Shown here: positions 11,184-22,996 of the stretch, in pieces | Layout: each line of letters starts with the position of its first letter | How positions within the stretch are numbered: position 1 is the stretch's first letter | Assembly (NCBI GenBank): GCA_016758965.1 | Contig: JAEPRB010000058.1 | Location: forward strand, 62,001 to 126,000 | Direction of reading: 5' to 3' | DNA: 64,000 bases | Source of the DNA: Circinella minor | Taxonomy: Eukaryota; Mucoromycota; Mucoromycetes; Mucorales; Lichtheimiaceae | Translations under genes and position numbers: made by a program | The notes under the pieces: generated by a model | The model's input: the letters and a program-made list of their open reading frames with translations, nothing else | Told to the model about the DNA's origin: nothing | Database searches by the model: none

Positions 11184-12703
11184 TTAGTTCTTGTCCTTCT
11201 TGAAAGTACCCATGAATTGAGTCTTTTCGGCAGGAGTTTGGAAACGACCGTGACCAAACTTGGAAGAGGTATCGATGAACTTGAGAGTGACCTTTTCCAA
11301 AGCGGAACGCTTGGTGTGGACTTGAAGGGTCTTACGGAGAGTAAGGACACGCTTCTTGGCACCAGCGCAACAACCCTTAACCATAACGAAGTCTTCATTG
11401 ACAACACCATAGTGAGGGAAACCACCCATGGGGGTGATTTGCTTTTCAGTAAGATCGTATTCGGTAGAACCAGACTTAGCGTCAGCACCGTGAGCAATAC
11501 GGTAGATCTTCTTGTTTTGCTCAGTACGACGATGGTAACCACGTTGACCAGCACGGGGAACGGAGTACATGACACGGGCAGGATGCCAGGCACCAATACA
11601 GGCAACCTTTCTCAAACCACGATGGGTCTTACGAGGAAGCTTCTTGGTACCCCAACGGTGAGTGACACCTTCGAAACCGTGACCCTTGGTAGTACCGATG
11701 ATATCAACCATTTCGTCTTGTTCAAAGACGGAACCAACGGTAACTTCCTTTTCAAAGTGTTCACGAGCATAGTCGACCTTGTCGGCAACGGAACCACCGT
11801 TCAATTGAACTTCCATGATGTGAGCCTTCTTTTGACCGAGACGGGCCTTTGAAACTTGAGTGTGAGCAATAACGCGGACAACGGAACAGTACTTCTTAAT
11901 ACGTTCGAGTTCACGAGTGATATCCTTAGCACCGTCAGCATACTTCTTGGCATACTTGGTGTAAGCCTTCTTCTTGGAACGGTACCAGTTCTTGTAGAAA
12001 CGACGCTTGGCTTCATCAGACAAATGTTCAGCCCAGACGGTGGTCAAAGAACGGAGACCACGGGGAGTTTCAACGTAACCAACAACACCAACAATGACCA
12101 TGGGAGGAGCTTCAATGACGGTGACGGCTTCGACAACTTCCTTCTTGTTCATCTCTGTTATTTAAAACATAATATATTTAATTTTTGATCAGCGTTTTCG
12201 AAATTCATAATATATACATATATATATATAAAGTTCCTCGTTCGCAAACTCTTATTCTTTTCTTTTCTAGAAAATAAAATAGAAATAAAATATCCACTTA
12301 CTGGAACCAGGACGTTCCATATCACGAACAATGTGTGTCATGCCAGCCTTGTAACCCATGAAGGCTGTCAAGTGGACAGGCTTCTTGGCGTCATCCTTAG
12401 GGTAGGCCTTTACTCTACCGCGGTGGGAGCGGGTACGCTTACGAGGGGAGAAACCCAAATGACCGTGACGGGGAGCTATATAATGAGATCAAATTTAAAC
12501 ATTTTATTAGATCTATCGAATTCCGCGATTGTGTGTAAATGTATATCCAAAGTCTTTCGATTCGTTTTCAACATACCTTCGTACTTGCGGTGCGACTAAT
12601 AATGAATAAAATAAAAATTGGATAATGGATGGATTAGATAAAATTTTGGATGGATGGATATATTGAATGGATGGATTTTCTTTTTTTTTTTTTTACTTAC
12701 CAT
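11184..12703 (-). CDS. RPL3: Large-subunit ribosomal protein uL3 (L3)
   Basis: Four coding exons give 388 aa, against 387 in yeast: 12701-12703, 12577-12595, 12302-12475 and 11184-12154. Exon 1 contributes only the start codon, because ATG is followed directly by GTAAGT. Exon 2 encodes SHRKYE, and exon 3 encodes APRHGHLGF.. and the [18 protein letters not shown] block. Exon 4 encodes the rest, including [60 protein letters not shown] and the basic C-terminus. uL3 binds 23S-like rRNA near the peptidyl transferase centre. Base composition is visibly richer in GC than the neighbours, with C-ending codons, as expected for a highly expressed gene. The long antisense ORF inside exon 4 is a by-product of this codon use. 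Identification is certain. Confidence 0.98.
12596..12700 (-). other. Intron immediately after the uL3 start codon
   Basis: The donor GTAAGT (12695-12700) directly follows ATG (12701-12703), and the acceptor TTAG abuts the TCGCAC codons at 12595. The intron contains a degenerate (GGAT)n run at about 12637-12676. I saw no convincing snoRNA boxes in this or the other two introns. Confidence 0.85.
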
Positions 12704-13433
12704 CCCTAACTATTAATGGATGAATGAAAAGAGGAAGATTGAAGGAGTTGCCTGGTTCACAATGAAGTTTAACTCACAAAAAAATCCCAACCTTTTTAAA
12801 ATTTCAAAAGCCGAATTTTTTTTTTGGGTGGCTGATTTTTGGGATGTTTTCTATATCATTGTTTTCAAAAACATTCTACCGTTTCTTTTTTTTTGCATAT
12901 GGATCAAAAAATTCGAAGAAAATAAAAAAATAAAAAGACTCGGGAAGCTCATTTTTTTTTATTGTTTCCGAGATAGCTAATATTAATTTTTGGTTGCTAT
13001 AACAATAGATTTATTTTTTAAATGATATTTTGTTGTTATCTAGCTACTACTCTGTATTTGCATTGGGAGGAGGGAATAATTTAAATTAACAAAAATGTGT
13101 TGTACACACACATATGCAAATCATTGTACATATTCTGTATAGTTAAGATAAAAGAAAAGACAATGAATTAAAAAGAGTCCTATAATAATGATAATGTTAA
13201 CTACACTCATAACTAGAAAAAAATAAGGAATACATGTCGATATATTCTTTTGCCACATCCCGTCTAGTTACTACTAACTGTATTTCATCCATAAAGTATT
13301 CTACACTTTGTTTTTTTGGAACTTTAATCAAAACTCAGCTAAAAAAAAAAGTTAAACCTGGCTTCAAGCCCTTATTATTATTATTTTTTATAAACTTGTC
13401 AAAAGTAAAAAAAAAAAAAGCCAATAAATAACA
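12704..13433. other. Divergent promoter region uL3 / TIM54
   Basis: This interval holds the uL3 5' leader and promoter on the minus strand and the TIM54 promoter on the plus strand. It is rich in long A and T runs. The two ORFs of 86 and 65 aa here are low-complexity (Phe, Lys) and I do not support them as genes. Confidence 0.5.
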
Positions 13434-14818
13434 ATGAGTAAATTACCATTTGGATTGAAAGCACCATCAAAAGGAACAGTTATATTTTGTTCTGTACTTG
13501 GAACTATTTCTGGTACTATTTATGCAAGTACAGAATTCGTGAAAAATGCTCGAAAAGCTCATTGTGATAAAGTGTCATTTCTTGCTGACAGACCATGTGG
13601 AGTTCATGTAATAATAATAATAAAAAATGGTCGATTTTTGGAAAAAGAAAAAAAAAACTGAAAAAAAAAGTATTTAAAAAAAAACCAACATCTTTTATTT
13701 TTTATTATTTTTTTTTTAGGAAATGCCACGTAAAGTATGTGTATATTTAATGCCTCCACCAGGTGATACTATTGAAAAAAGTCGTGCATGGTTCCGTGAA
13801 TATGTCAAGGTAATATTAGAAACATGAAAAAAAAAAAACTGATGGTTTTGTGACACCAAAAAAAAAAGACAAATTGCAAATTTTTTTTTTGGCTCTGATA
13901 TGGTACTTACTTAAATATAAATAGCCAATCTTAGTTGCTGGTGCTGTGGATTATGATGTAATGGAAGGAGCAAATAAGGGTGCTGTTGAATCTTCAGTTT
14001 GTAATGAAATTAAACGATTACGTCGTGAAGAAGCTACTGCTCATACTACTCTTGATTCTTCATCAACCAATGTTAATGATTCAGTATTAAACCAAGAAGA
14101 TCCACATAAAAGTAATCCATTCGCTCCATTGGTACAAGACGTACAAAAAAAGATTCAAGAACAAAAACACTATGATGGTATTATTGCCATTGGTCGATTG
14201 GCTTGGGGAGAAGTATTAAGTGGTGTAGCTAAAGGTTGTCATGCTGATCCGTTTGAGCAACCACCTAAGGTAGTAGAAGAAAAGAAACAAGAAGAAGAAA
14301 AATTAGAACAAGAAGAAAATAAGGAACAATCATCGGAAGAAGAAGAACAACAGCAACAACAACAACCAGCAGTAGAGGAAAATAATTTGACATTTGATGA
14401 ACAACCCAAGGAAGAAGAACAAGCTATTATGACTGATTTAGCTGATTCAACAACTACAATTGAAAAAGATCAACAACAACAAAAAGATCACTTTTCAATT
14501 CCTACACATTTATCTCCTGTTATTTACATTCCTCATGAAAATATTATTGGCTGGACCAACATTCCTTATCGTTTGTATCGATGGATCACAGATTATACTC
14601 GAGTAGAATGGATTGGTCAATATGCTGTTGATACTGTATTAAATGAAAAGAGACCATTACAAATTGAAGATTTGGATATGGGTGAATCAGAAAAGAAATA
14701 TTGGATTGGAGAAGAAGCTGAATCAGCTGTAAAAGAAGATGTTCCTATTACATTGGAAGACAAAGTACGCACATCTTTATCAACATATACCAATAACAAC
14801 TCATCTCAAAATAATTAA
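13434..14818 (+). CDS. TIM54: TIM22 translocase subunit Tim54
   Basis: Three exons (13434-13607, 13720-13809, 13925-14818) join in phase 0 and encode 385 aa. Residues 15-35 form a hydrophobic segment (VIFCSVLGTISGTIYAS), the single inner-membrane helix. The next region matches the conserved Tim54 block: PRKVCVYLMPPPGDTIEKSR, then FREYVKPILVAGAVDYDVMEG across the last splice junction. A Glu/Gln-rich linker (about residues 200-260) precedes a conserved C-terminal part with GWTNIPYRLYRWITDY. In yeast, Tim54 exposes a large intermembrane-space domain and helps assemble the TIM22 complex for carrier import. The acidic linker is low-complexity and probably lineage-specific. Family call is confident. 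Confidence 0.9.
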
Positions 14819-15512
14819 AGAAATCCTTGTAAAACTATATATAATATATATGCATTTGTACGTAAAAGTATAGAAACATAGAAATAAAATTACATATAAT
14901 ATTATGTATGTAAACAGTAAATAATAAGAATTTAAAAAGAATAATTGTTTATGTAAACTCGTTTCATCTCCCTATAATAATAATAACTAGTTAATGATGA
15001 CGATAATTAGATATAGAAATCAAAAATTCTTTCATTTTACGTATATCAAAATACTATAAATGTTATAAAATAAACTAATTCACTTGAGAAATAATGTACA
15101 ATGATGTTCTCATATTTTTGTTGATATGATAAGGTGAATATCACATAGATAATAAATAGTTTTATTTATTATCAGTACGTATTATATAAATAAAATCAAT
15201 TTAATATCTACCTCATATCCCAATTTATAACGATTATAAGTGATTGAATCTTGAATTATATACTGATTATTTCAATTTATCGATATCATAATATAGAAGA
15301 ACAATTCTACAAATATTAAGAAGGTGGTAATTACCAAAATTACCCTAAATAGTATAATTATACAATTATAGAAACTTTTGATCTGATTTTACCTTTTGAT
15401 CAAGTGTTTATAAGCGGAGTGGATCCCTTATTTTGGCCTCCATATATTTTTTGTGCCTCAAAAAAAAAAGTCCCTGTTTTTTTTTTTATTTATTTCAACA
15501 CATATTTCTATA
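14819..15512. other. Intergenic, nothing recognised
   Basis: This holds the TIM54 3' flank and the upstream region of the small zinc-finger gene. It is very AT-rich with no supportable ORF or RNA gene. Confidence 0.5.
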
Positions 15513-15893
15513 ATGGCTCGTGGTGCTCAAAAAGAACAAGCTAGGTACATAAAAAAAAAATATTTCTTTTTTTTTTATATATAAAATAAATTGAATTTAA
15601 AATGTAACATTATAATCTAATTACATTGTATTTTTTGTGTCCAAAAAAAAAAAAAATTAATTGAAATAGACAAAAAGCTCAAAAGGAAGCTGCTAAAAGA
15701 GCAAAGCCTAAATCTCAACTTGGTGCTCGAAGTGCAGGTTTACAGGTAACGTGTCATGTTTAAAAGAAAACCTCTTCCCTCTCAATTTTTACTAATTAGA
15801 AGTTTTTCTTTTTTTTTTATATATAGGTGAAATGTCCTACTTGTTTTAGTATGATGACTACTTATAAACTTCTCGTTCAACATATGGAGGTAA

Positions 15894-15931
<38 letters not shown>

Positions 15932-16037
15932 ATTATTATTATTTAGTTAATATGTTTTTAATATGAATGTTTTACTTATATAGGCTAAACATCCTAAAGA
16001 TACTATTCCACCTGAAAGCAACTTTATTAAAGCTTAA
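15513..16037 (+). CDS. ZNF706/SERF-like small zinc-finger protein
   Basis: Four short exons encode 74 aa: 15513-15544, 15670-15745, 15827-15889 and 15984-16037. All three introns are GT..AG and keep the frame. The N-terminus (MARGAQKEQARQKAQKEAAK) is the basic 4F5/SERF-type segment. It is followed by one zinc finger, C-x2-C (VKCPTC) then H-x4-H (QHMEAKH), and the family ending KHPKDTIPPE. The arrangement and length match vertebrate ZNF706 (76 aa) and plant At2g23090-like proteins. The family is linked to protein-aggregation modifiers and translation-associated roles, but the exact function in fungi is not established. Every exon is too short to stand out as an ORF. Intron 3 carries a (TA)n microsatellite at about 15896-15928. 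Confidence 0.88.
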
Positions 16038-18468
16038 TGAAATTCCCATCCCCGCAATTATGTGTTTATTAATCTCATTTTTATAGTAAATATTACATAG
16101 TTTATGCTAATAATTCAGATAATCAATTTGGTTTATCTGTTTTACCTTTTTTTTTTTTTTGTAGTTGTCTATTGTTGGTGTGCTGTATATATGTATATGT
16201 ATGAATGACATAACAATTACATGTATCTGGATGAATTCTAAATTGGCTAAGAGAAAAACACCCTCTCCCTCCCCCCCTCTTTTTTTAATTTTTTTTTCTA
16301 GTTTCTGCCGACCTTTTTTTTAGGTGTGGTAAGGGTTTTATTTTAAATTTCTATGTAGGATAGAAAGGAAAAGGTTGGTATATATATAAATTATAAAGTC
16401 GTGGGGGGGAGGAGAAGGTGTTCCAAAAGCCTTTCAATTTATAAGATGTGGGTGGGTGGGATTGACTTTTATTCTTTGATTCTTTTTCCCCTCATATTAT
16501 ATATCGATTCCTTATAAATTAGGATTGGAGACCAAAGGGTGAACCCTATATATAAAAGAAGAAATAAAAAAAAAAGTTTCTAGTTGATTAAATTATAACA
16601 ATATGATTGGTTAATAATGGAAAGATAGTTTTATAATAACCACTTCTTCTTTTTCTTTTCAAAATTCATATGATGAAGGGATGCTTGATATAACTCATTT
16701 TATTTGAGTATTTTACTAACATTATCTCTCAGATGAATATAATATCAGCTTGATCAGAAACATAAAACATATTGTATAAGCTATATCAATGAAACGATTG
16801 ACATGATACGTGACTATGTACGTACAACCTTTTTTTTTTTTTTTTTGCTCGATCAGGAAGAGGACAAATACGTACGTATGGTGTTTTTTATATTAAATAA
16901 TACGATTCGTTTAAGAAATACACGTTTGCTTAGATGTCATCTCAGATTATTTTTGCTTGTTTATAATTGCTTAATTCTTTTATGGAACGAAAAAAGAAAT
17001 ACATACCCAAATCATCTTTGTCATCAAAAGTGAACGACTATCAATAAATTGTAGAGGATAGGATCAAATTCATGTTCTTGTTTTTTTTTCTTCTTCCTCA
17101 ACTTCTTCATATCCTTTCATAATACAATATATATATAATTGTGCTGTTGATATGATAAAACAAATAAGCTACATTATATAAGTTGTCATATTTTGATCTA
17201 TTACAGCTTAATCTAATCATATGTGATCTTACAATACTGTTATGTAGTTAGTGTGTAAAACAAATTATTCTTTATTTTGATTTATGCTCTATGTGGGTAT
17301 AAGTCATATGATATTTTATATACTATTACTATTGATAATAAATAGAAACTCGTTATACGTAGAATTATTGCTATGTAAATAGTACATGTCTGTTTGTGTT
17401 AAAAAAGATGCAACTGGATAATAGAAATAACTTACCAGAGTTAATCGAAACCTTAAACAATCGATCAAGTGACTCTACTACTTTCTGTTGAGCTGAACTA
17501 AAAATTATATCTTTCTCTAATACGTACGTACGTACCTATGAACTTTAATAAAGTATCCCACTCATACATTCTCGTTTGAACTTACGTACGCATAGCATCT
17601 GTTTGAAAAAATAAATGAATTTGGAATTTTATTTAATTCTGATGTGATAGACACTTTGATAACCTCTTATATAATTTAGCTGGAGGATTGTTGAGGTATA
17701 TCAACATACTTTTTTTTATCAATTATATACTGCTCAAATATATATTTTATCTATTTTATAAAGTAAAATATAGTTTTTTACTTGTAGCATGAATGAAAGG
17801 CGCTGATATTTTAATAGGTTAATACATATCGGTAAATTGATCTGTGCATCAAAGGGTCCGGTCCAATTATAGTTACTATTATATTTAGTGAACATGGACA
17901 TATTAATCCGGGTTATGCATGGTACGTACGTCCAACAAAATACCTAGTGTAACTTAACTAGTATCTAATTTCACACGCAACAAAAAAAAAATATTGGATA
18001 TTACGATTGAAATAATTAAGAGAGGTCATATTTTTAAAGATGTCTATATAATATACATATTCTTTCCGTATAAACATGTTGTTCATAAAAAGAGGTAATA
18101 TAGTAGGTACGTACGTAGCTTTTTACTTTTAAATTCTTGATTATCTTCATTCTTCTTTACGCTTAACAAAGAAGGTGTTATATTTCCTAGCAGTTGTAGA
18201 TCACGGTCACATCTATGTTAATAAGTTAACATTTTTAAATTTCCTATTATCCTTTTACGATACGAATGTATACTATCATTAACATCGTTCAAGCTTGAAA
18301 AACAGTATTAGACAATCATAAAAAAAAAAATTAATATGAAAAGGGAAAGCTGTTGTTAGCCAACTCCGATTTTTAAAGCAAAACAAGTTTTTATCCTTTT
18401 CCACTCTGACACTCCAAGTTATCTCTTCTTTTCCTTTTACTTCTTCAACCTTTTTTTTTTTATACCAA
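16038..18468. other. 2.4-kb intergenic region, no gene seen
   Basis: I find no coding exon with splice signals, and no tRNA or rRNA. A 76-aa ORF at 16803-17033 is low-complexity and unsupported. The stretch is notable only for repeated TACGTACGTA-type palindromes (about 16818, 16871, 17521, 17922 and 18108). Confidence 0.5.
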
Positions 18469-19490
18469 ATGGCAGTTTCTCTTTTAGCATATGTTGTTAC
18501 ATTTTTTGTGTTCCTTTGTAATTATGCATTAACAATTGCTTCACTTGTGATGCCGAAATGGTAAGTGGTTTCTCTCTCTTTCCCGTCTCCCTAATGCCAA
18601 GGTTTTTTTTTTTGGGGGGGGAGGAATTTAGTTCTTGAGTATTCAACTTTCTTAACTCGGAAAACAAACTAGGTTATCATTTATTGCACCTATGCCTTTA
18701 TATATGGAAACAGATTATGGATTATTTCGGTTATGTCGAAGGTTAAAAAAAAAAAAGAAATATTATTACACTTATTATTATTATTCCTTGATAGGAATTC
18801 ATTGACAATTATTTTTATTATTATTTAGTTACACACGAGACTGTAGACCATTTCCTGCAGAGGATCAAGGAGATTGTAGTGAAGGTAAGTTTTTTTTTTT
18901 TTTTTTTAAAAAAAAAAAGGAAATTATATTATTGTTATTAATCAAGTTTTTTCTTTTTTCAATACTTAATTAGATGGTTTTTGTGAATTATGGTAATATA
19001 AAAAAAGAGAGTGAGAGAAAGTGGATGAGACCCTTTTATTTTATTTTTTTTTGTTGAATAAAAAAAAAGGATGTGGGGGAAGGGGTTACATGTATGTGTG
19101 TATATATTTAACTGTTTCTATTCATTGTGTATTATTTATTTGAATTGTTTCAGGCGTGCCGCAGCTGCGGGTATGGTATTAGCTGCTATTTTAGGTGGCC
19201 TGACTATTCTTGCATTATTAGGTACCATGTGCAGTAGTCGACGAAAACGTGCACGAGCATGGGTAACATTATCTGGTCTTTTTGTTTTACATGCAATCCC
19301 ACAAGCATTTTCTATGGGTGTCATTGCCTATTTGTTCAATTCAAGTGCTACATTCTATGTAGGAACCCGTTATAACTTTTCATTTATTATTTGCACAATT
19401 AGTTGGTGTTTTAGTATTTTCCTTGCTGCTGTTTTATCACTTATTGCTATACTAAGTCCACCTGAATATGCTTATCAACCCATCAACTAA
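18469..19490 (+). CDS. Claudin/PMP22-like four-TM protein
   Basis: Five exons (18469-18560, 18673-18741, 18829-18884, 18974-18992, 19154-19490) encode 190 aa. There are four hydrophobic segments: residues about 3-27 (LLAYVVTFFVFLCNYALTIA), 82-102 (MVLAAILGGLTILALLG), 112-137 and 147-177. The first extracellular loop contains Trp30, then GLF-x2-C (YGLFRLC) and a later Cys, recalling the W-GLW-C-C signature of the claudin/PMP22/EMP superfamily. It has two further Cys pairs. In this superfamily such proteins organise membrane contacts or cortical domains. The fungal relatives (SUR7/pali type) act at the plasma membrane. Exon 4 is a 19-nt microexon and the exon 2 donor is the unusual GTTAAA. The superfamily is likely, the precise family unsure. 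Confidence 0.72.
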
Positions 19491-19666
19491 AATAACACAC
19501 ACACACACATATATATATATCATATTATCATTCTGTACATTCTTTTTTTTTTTACCCCTTTTGTTTGCTCCTATTGAAAAATTAAAGACAGATTTCAATG
19601 AAAACTTTTTCACATACATTTACAAATGAAATTTGATACGTAATTACTATGTAGATAGTTTTATTT

Positions 19667-20844
19667 TTATTTGGATGGTAATTCTAAATTAAAGATTCTT
19701 AATGCATTCTTGCCAAGAATACCTTCTACAGTGGATGAATCTAATCCTGCATTAGAAATAGCAGATAAATTACTATCTACAGACATCCATCGGGCATCTT
19801 TTGTTTCCAAAGGAGGGAAAAACGGATGATCAGTACCAAACATCATTTGACTTGGATCAACAAAAGCAGCCGTGGCCTTGACACCAGTTTCATGGTAAAT
19901 AACAGCATCATAATAAAGTTTTTTAAGATAATAGGATGGAGGATGATTAAGTTTTGATGCAACAGCAGGATCATGTGCAACACATGAATCAATACGACCT
20001 GCAAGGAAAGGTAATGTACCACCTGAATGTGCAAGTAAGATTTTGAGGTCCGGTACTCGGTCAAAGATACCTGACAAGATAAGTCGTGCAATGGCATACG
20101 TTGTCTCGAATGGGAAACCCAAAGCTAATGCAAGTGAATGTCCTGCATCCGTATTTCCAGAAGCTGGTAAATTGACACCATAATGAGGATGTAAAAAGAT
20201 AACCAAGTTATGTTTGGCAATAGCTTGATACAATGGTTCTAATGCAGGATCATCCAATCCTTTTCCACAACCAAATGTGCCCATAATAACACCTCGCATT
20301 CTTGGTAATGCAGCAATTCGCTCTACTTCAGCAATAGATCCTTCTACTGATGATAATGGAAGTGTACCCATTCCATAGAGACGACCATGCGTAATGGGAT
20401 CTTGACACATCTTTTCCATTGAAACGTTTAGTCTACGCGCTAAATCAAATGTTTCTTCTGTAGGTGGTAAAAAGTCAATCCATGGATTTGCCAAACTGAT
20501 TACCGAAATATCAATATCATGTTTATCCATAAACGCCAATTTTTCCCGTACATCATAGTAATCTGGACCTACAGGACGACCGTTCTTGGTAGATTCACCT
20601 TTGTCTTCATCTGGTAAAATAATCAAACGTTCATCTTCACCTTCTTCCAATGGAGGTAATACACGGGGTACTTTTTCACGTTGACGAAGTAATTCAAGAT
20701 ATTCAGGCAAGTACACATGAGTGTGAATATCAACGAGACTAAATCATCATATAAACACAACAATAAATAACCTCTCTTTTTTTTTATTTATATTGAACAA
20801 TAGATTACATAACTTGATTTTACTTACCATTTATCTTGAGTCAT
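19667..20844 (-). CDS. ACMSD-like amidohydrolase (decarboxylase family)
   Basis: Exon 1 is 20828-20844 (MTQDK plus a split Cys codon) and exon 2 is 19667-20738, together 362 aa. The splice supplies the metal-binding strand VDIHTHVY; without exon 1 the His-x-His would be missed. Other family marks are IFLHPHYG, the ETTYAIARLILSGIFDR..PDLKILLAHSGGTLPFLAGR block and MFGTDHPFFPP, whose Asp is the usual catalytic or metal ligand. This is the Amidohydro_2 fold. The best fit is 2-amino-3-carboxymuconate-6-semialdehyde decarboxylase, which diverts kynurenine-pathway intermediate away from NAD synthesis. Related gamma-resorcylate-type decarboxylases are an alternative. A loop around residues 30-60 (EEGEDE..) is longer than in animal ACMSD. 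It is expected to be cytosolic. Confidence 0.8.
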
Positions 20845-22297
20845 TGTTATAATCAAACACGTAAGTTAAAGAAAAATATTGGGAATAAAAAAAAAAGAAG
20901 AAAGAGAAAGAGAAATAAAATTTACAAACAACTTTTATAATCCCAAATATATATGCACATCTTTTTTTCTTGTTTGAAAATATATAATCAAGTGGGTCAC
21001 AAGGCGGGGGGGGGGAACTTTAGGCAAATAAACGAACATAGCATATTATTTTTTTAAGATAGTATATAGCTTATATGAACATAGTTTTATTGGATAATCG
21101 TGTGTCAAAATACTCTTGTCTTTTTTATTTTGATATCGTTATCAGGTTCTTATCATTTTTGTACTCTTTTTATTATCCTTTCATCTTTCATTTCCTTACG
21201 TTATCGTTTTTGGGGGGGGGGATGAAGGATTATTACTTGGTCTCACTACTTGCTCAAATAATTTCTTTGAGTTCTCTCTTTTTTTTTGAGCTTCAGTCTT
21301 TTTTTTTTCTAGGATTCAAAAGTTTTTTTTTACTCAAGATTTGCAATTGAATGACTGCAAAAGGAATGGGGTAACCTTTAGTAAAGCTTCAAAATGAAGG
21401 ATAACGTGGGTAAGATTGATGTTTGATTTTATAACTCAGCTATAAATATGTGTTGATAACAGCTTCCTGTCATACATAAATCATTTAGAGAAAATTATGT
21501 AGTAAAACATGTTAGATTGGTAATAATTATAAATTTATAGCCAAGATATTTATCAACTAATTTTTTTTTAAATATACTAGTTAATGATATCACTGGCTTA
21601 AAAATACATTATGTAATTATGCATATTTAAACAATATTAAAAGAGTACACCTCAAAAAGATAAACGGGTGAATCTTTAATTCGAAATAATTCGATAAATG
21701 ATTGTCTCAAATTCGATAATGCTTACTCTTTGGTTTAGTATTATTTTATTATTTATGCTTTCAAAGATAATATTTACAGATTGAAAAACTTTTTCTTTAT
21801 ACTCATTTTTTTTCCAAGATTCTTTTTCCAAAGTATTACTTTTGAATGGTCAAGAATATCAAAAATAATATAGTTGTATAACTAAGTTTTTCTACCAGAT
21901 TTTTTTTTTGTTGTTGTCCAAATATATACGTACCAGACTTGAAGAATGTTTGCATTATATTATCCATTTATTTAAGGTACACCCCCCCCTGAAATTATAC
22001 ACCGTAAAATAAGATAGTCTATTTTTCAAAACAGTATATAAGCATAATTCAGCATATATATATATATGATCGATTAAATGTTTTTTAACCATCTATTATC
22101 AATTTACCATTGGCGAGCAAAACGCGTGATTTATATATGCTATAGATATATCGGAGCCTCACTAAGAAAAAAAAACCTAGAAACAGTCACCTGAATTTCA
22201 CCCCACTGAACAAAGTTGGTCCCTGGCAGTAACCAAACAAAAAAAAAAGTGTTTAACCTCCCTTCTCTCTCTTTTTTTTTAATTACTTATTTAACAA
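20845..22297. other. Divergent intergenic region
   Basis: About 1.45 kb lie between the amidohydrolase gene (minus) and COX13 (plus). It contains G runs (21004-21013, 21212-21219), a C run at about 21983 and many A/T runs. No exon or RNA gene was recognised. A TATA-like TTTATATATG occurs at about 22130. Confidence 0.45.
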
Positions 22298-22996
22298 ATG
22301 GCTTCCCGCGTCTTATTCAACTCTCAATTGACTAACACCATTAAGCGTGCTGGTGTTCGTTTCCAATCCACCAGTGCTGCTGGTGCTGAATTCACTGCTC
22401 AACGTGAAGCTGTTAAGGTTCATGCTGGTCGTACGTATTTTTTTTTTTTTAAAAAAAAAAATAATCTCGAGATCATTTATATATCAAAACAAAGAAGCAC
22501 GATGAAAAATATTTATATAAATAATTTTTTTATTTTATTTTTTATTTGCCATTGTTCATAGCCGCTGCTGAAACCTGGAAGAAGATTAGCATTTTCGTCT
22601 GTATTCCTGCGTATGTATATTTAATTTAGAATTGTAACGCGTTTTTTTTTATATTTCAGACAACCATTTTGGAAAGCTAATCTTTTGAATTTTTTTTTTT
22701 CTTTAAAAATTCATCATAGTCTTCTTGCTGTCAGTGTCAACGCTTACAACCTTGCCGTCGCTCATGAAGAACATCTTGCTCACCATCCCCCACAACACGT
22801 CAAGTACCCTTACATTAACATCCGCACCAAGGTCAGTTTTTATTTTTTATTTTTTTAATAGGAATGGAAAAAAAAATTTAAAAAAAAACGAAAAATAATA
22901 TATACTGATATATGTATTATAAATTTATAGGACTTTTTCTGGGGTAAGGAATCTTTGTTCTTCAACCCCAAGCTTAACTTCTCTGCTCAAGAATAA
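22298..22996 (+). CDS. COX13: Cytochrome c oxidase subunit 6A (Cox13)
   Basis: Four exons (22298-22430, 22562-22610, 22720-22831, 22931-22996) encode 119 aa. The start MASRVLFNSQLTNTIKRAGV and following RFQST form a mitochondrial presequence with an Arg-Phe-x-Ser cleavage-type motif. One TM helix spans KKISIFVCIPALLAVSVNAY. The intermembrane-space tail has the COX6A signature KYPYINIRTKDFFWGKESLF. Cox13 is a supernumerary subunit at the complex IV dimer interface and modulates activity. Codon use is richer in C-ending codons than neighbours, fitting high expression. Identification is certain. Confidence 0.96.

Noticed and set aside
11217..11852. 211-aa ORF antisense to uL3
   Set aside because: It is the mirror of a highly expressed, GC-richer exon with strong codon bias. 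It has no own promoter or domain, and the uL3 frame is fully explained by the family.
12155..12700. snoRNA in the uL3 introns
   Set aside because: No paired C (RUGAUGA) and D (CUGA) boxes or H/ACA fold could be seen in the three introns.
13234..13431. 65-aa ORF just before TIM54
   Set aside because: Lys-rich translation of A-rich leader DNA, ending three bases before the TIM54 ATG. Possibly upstream-ORF-like but without support.
16803..17033. 76-aa ORF in the 2.4-kb spacer
   Set aside because: Low-complexity start, no splice partner, no family resemblance.
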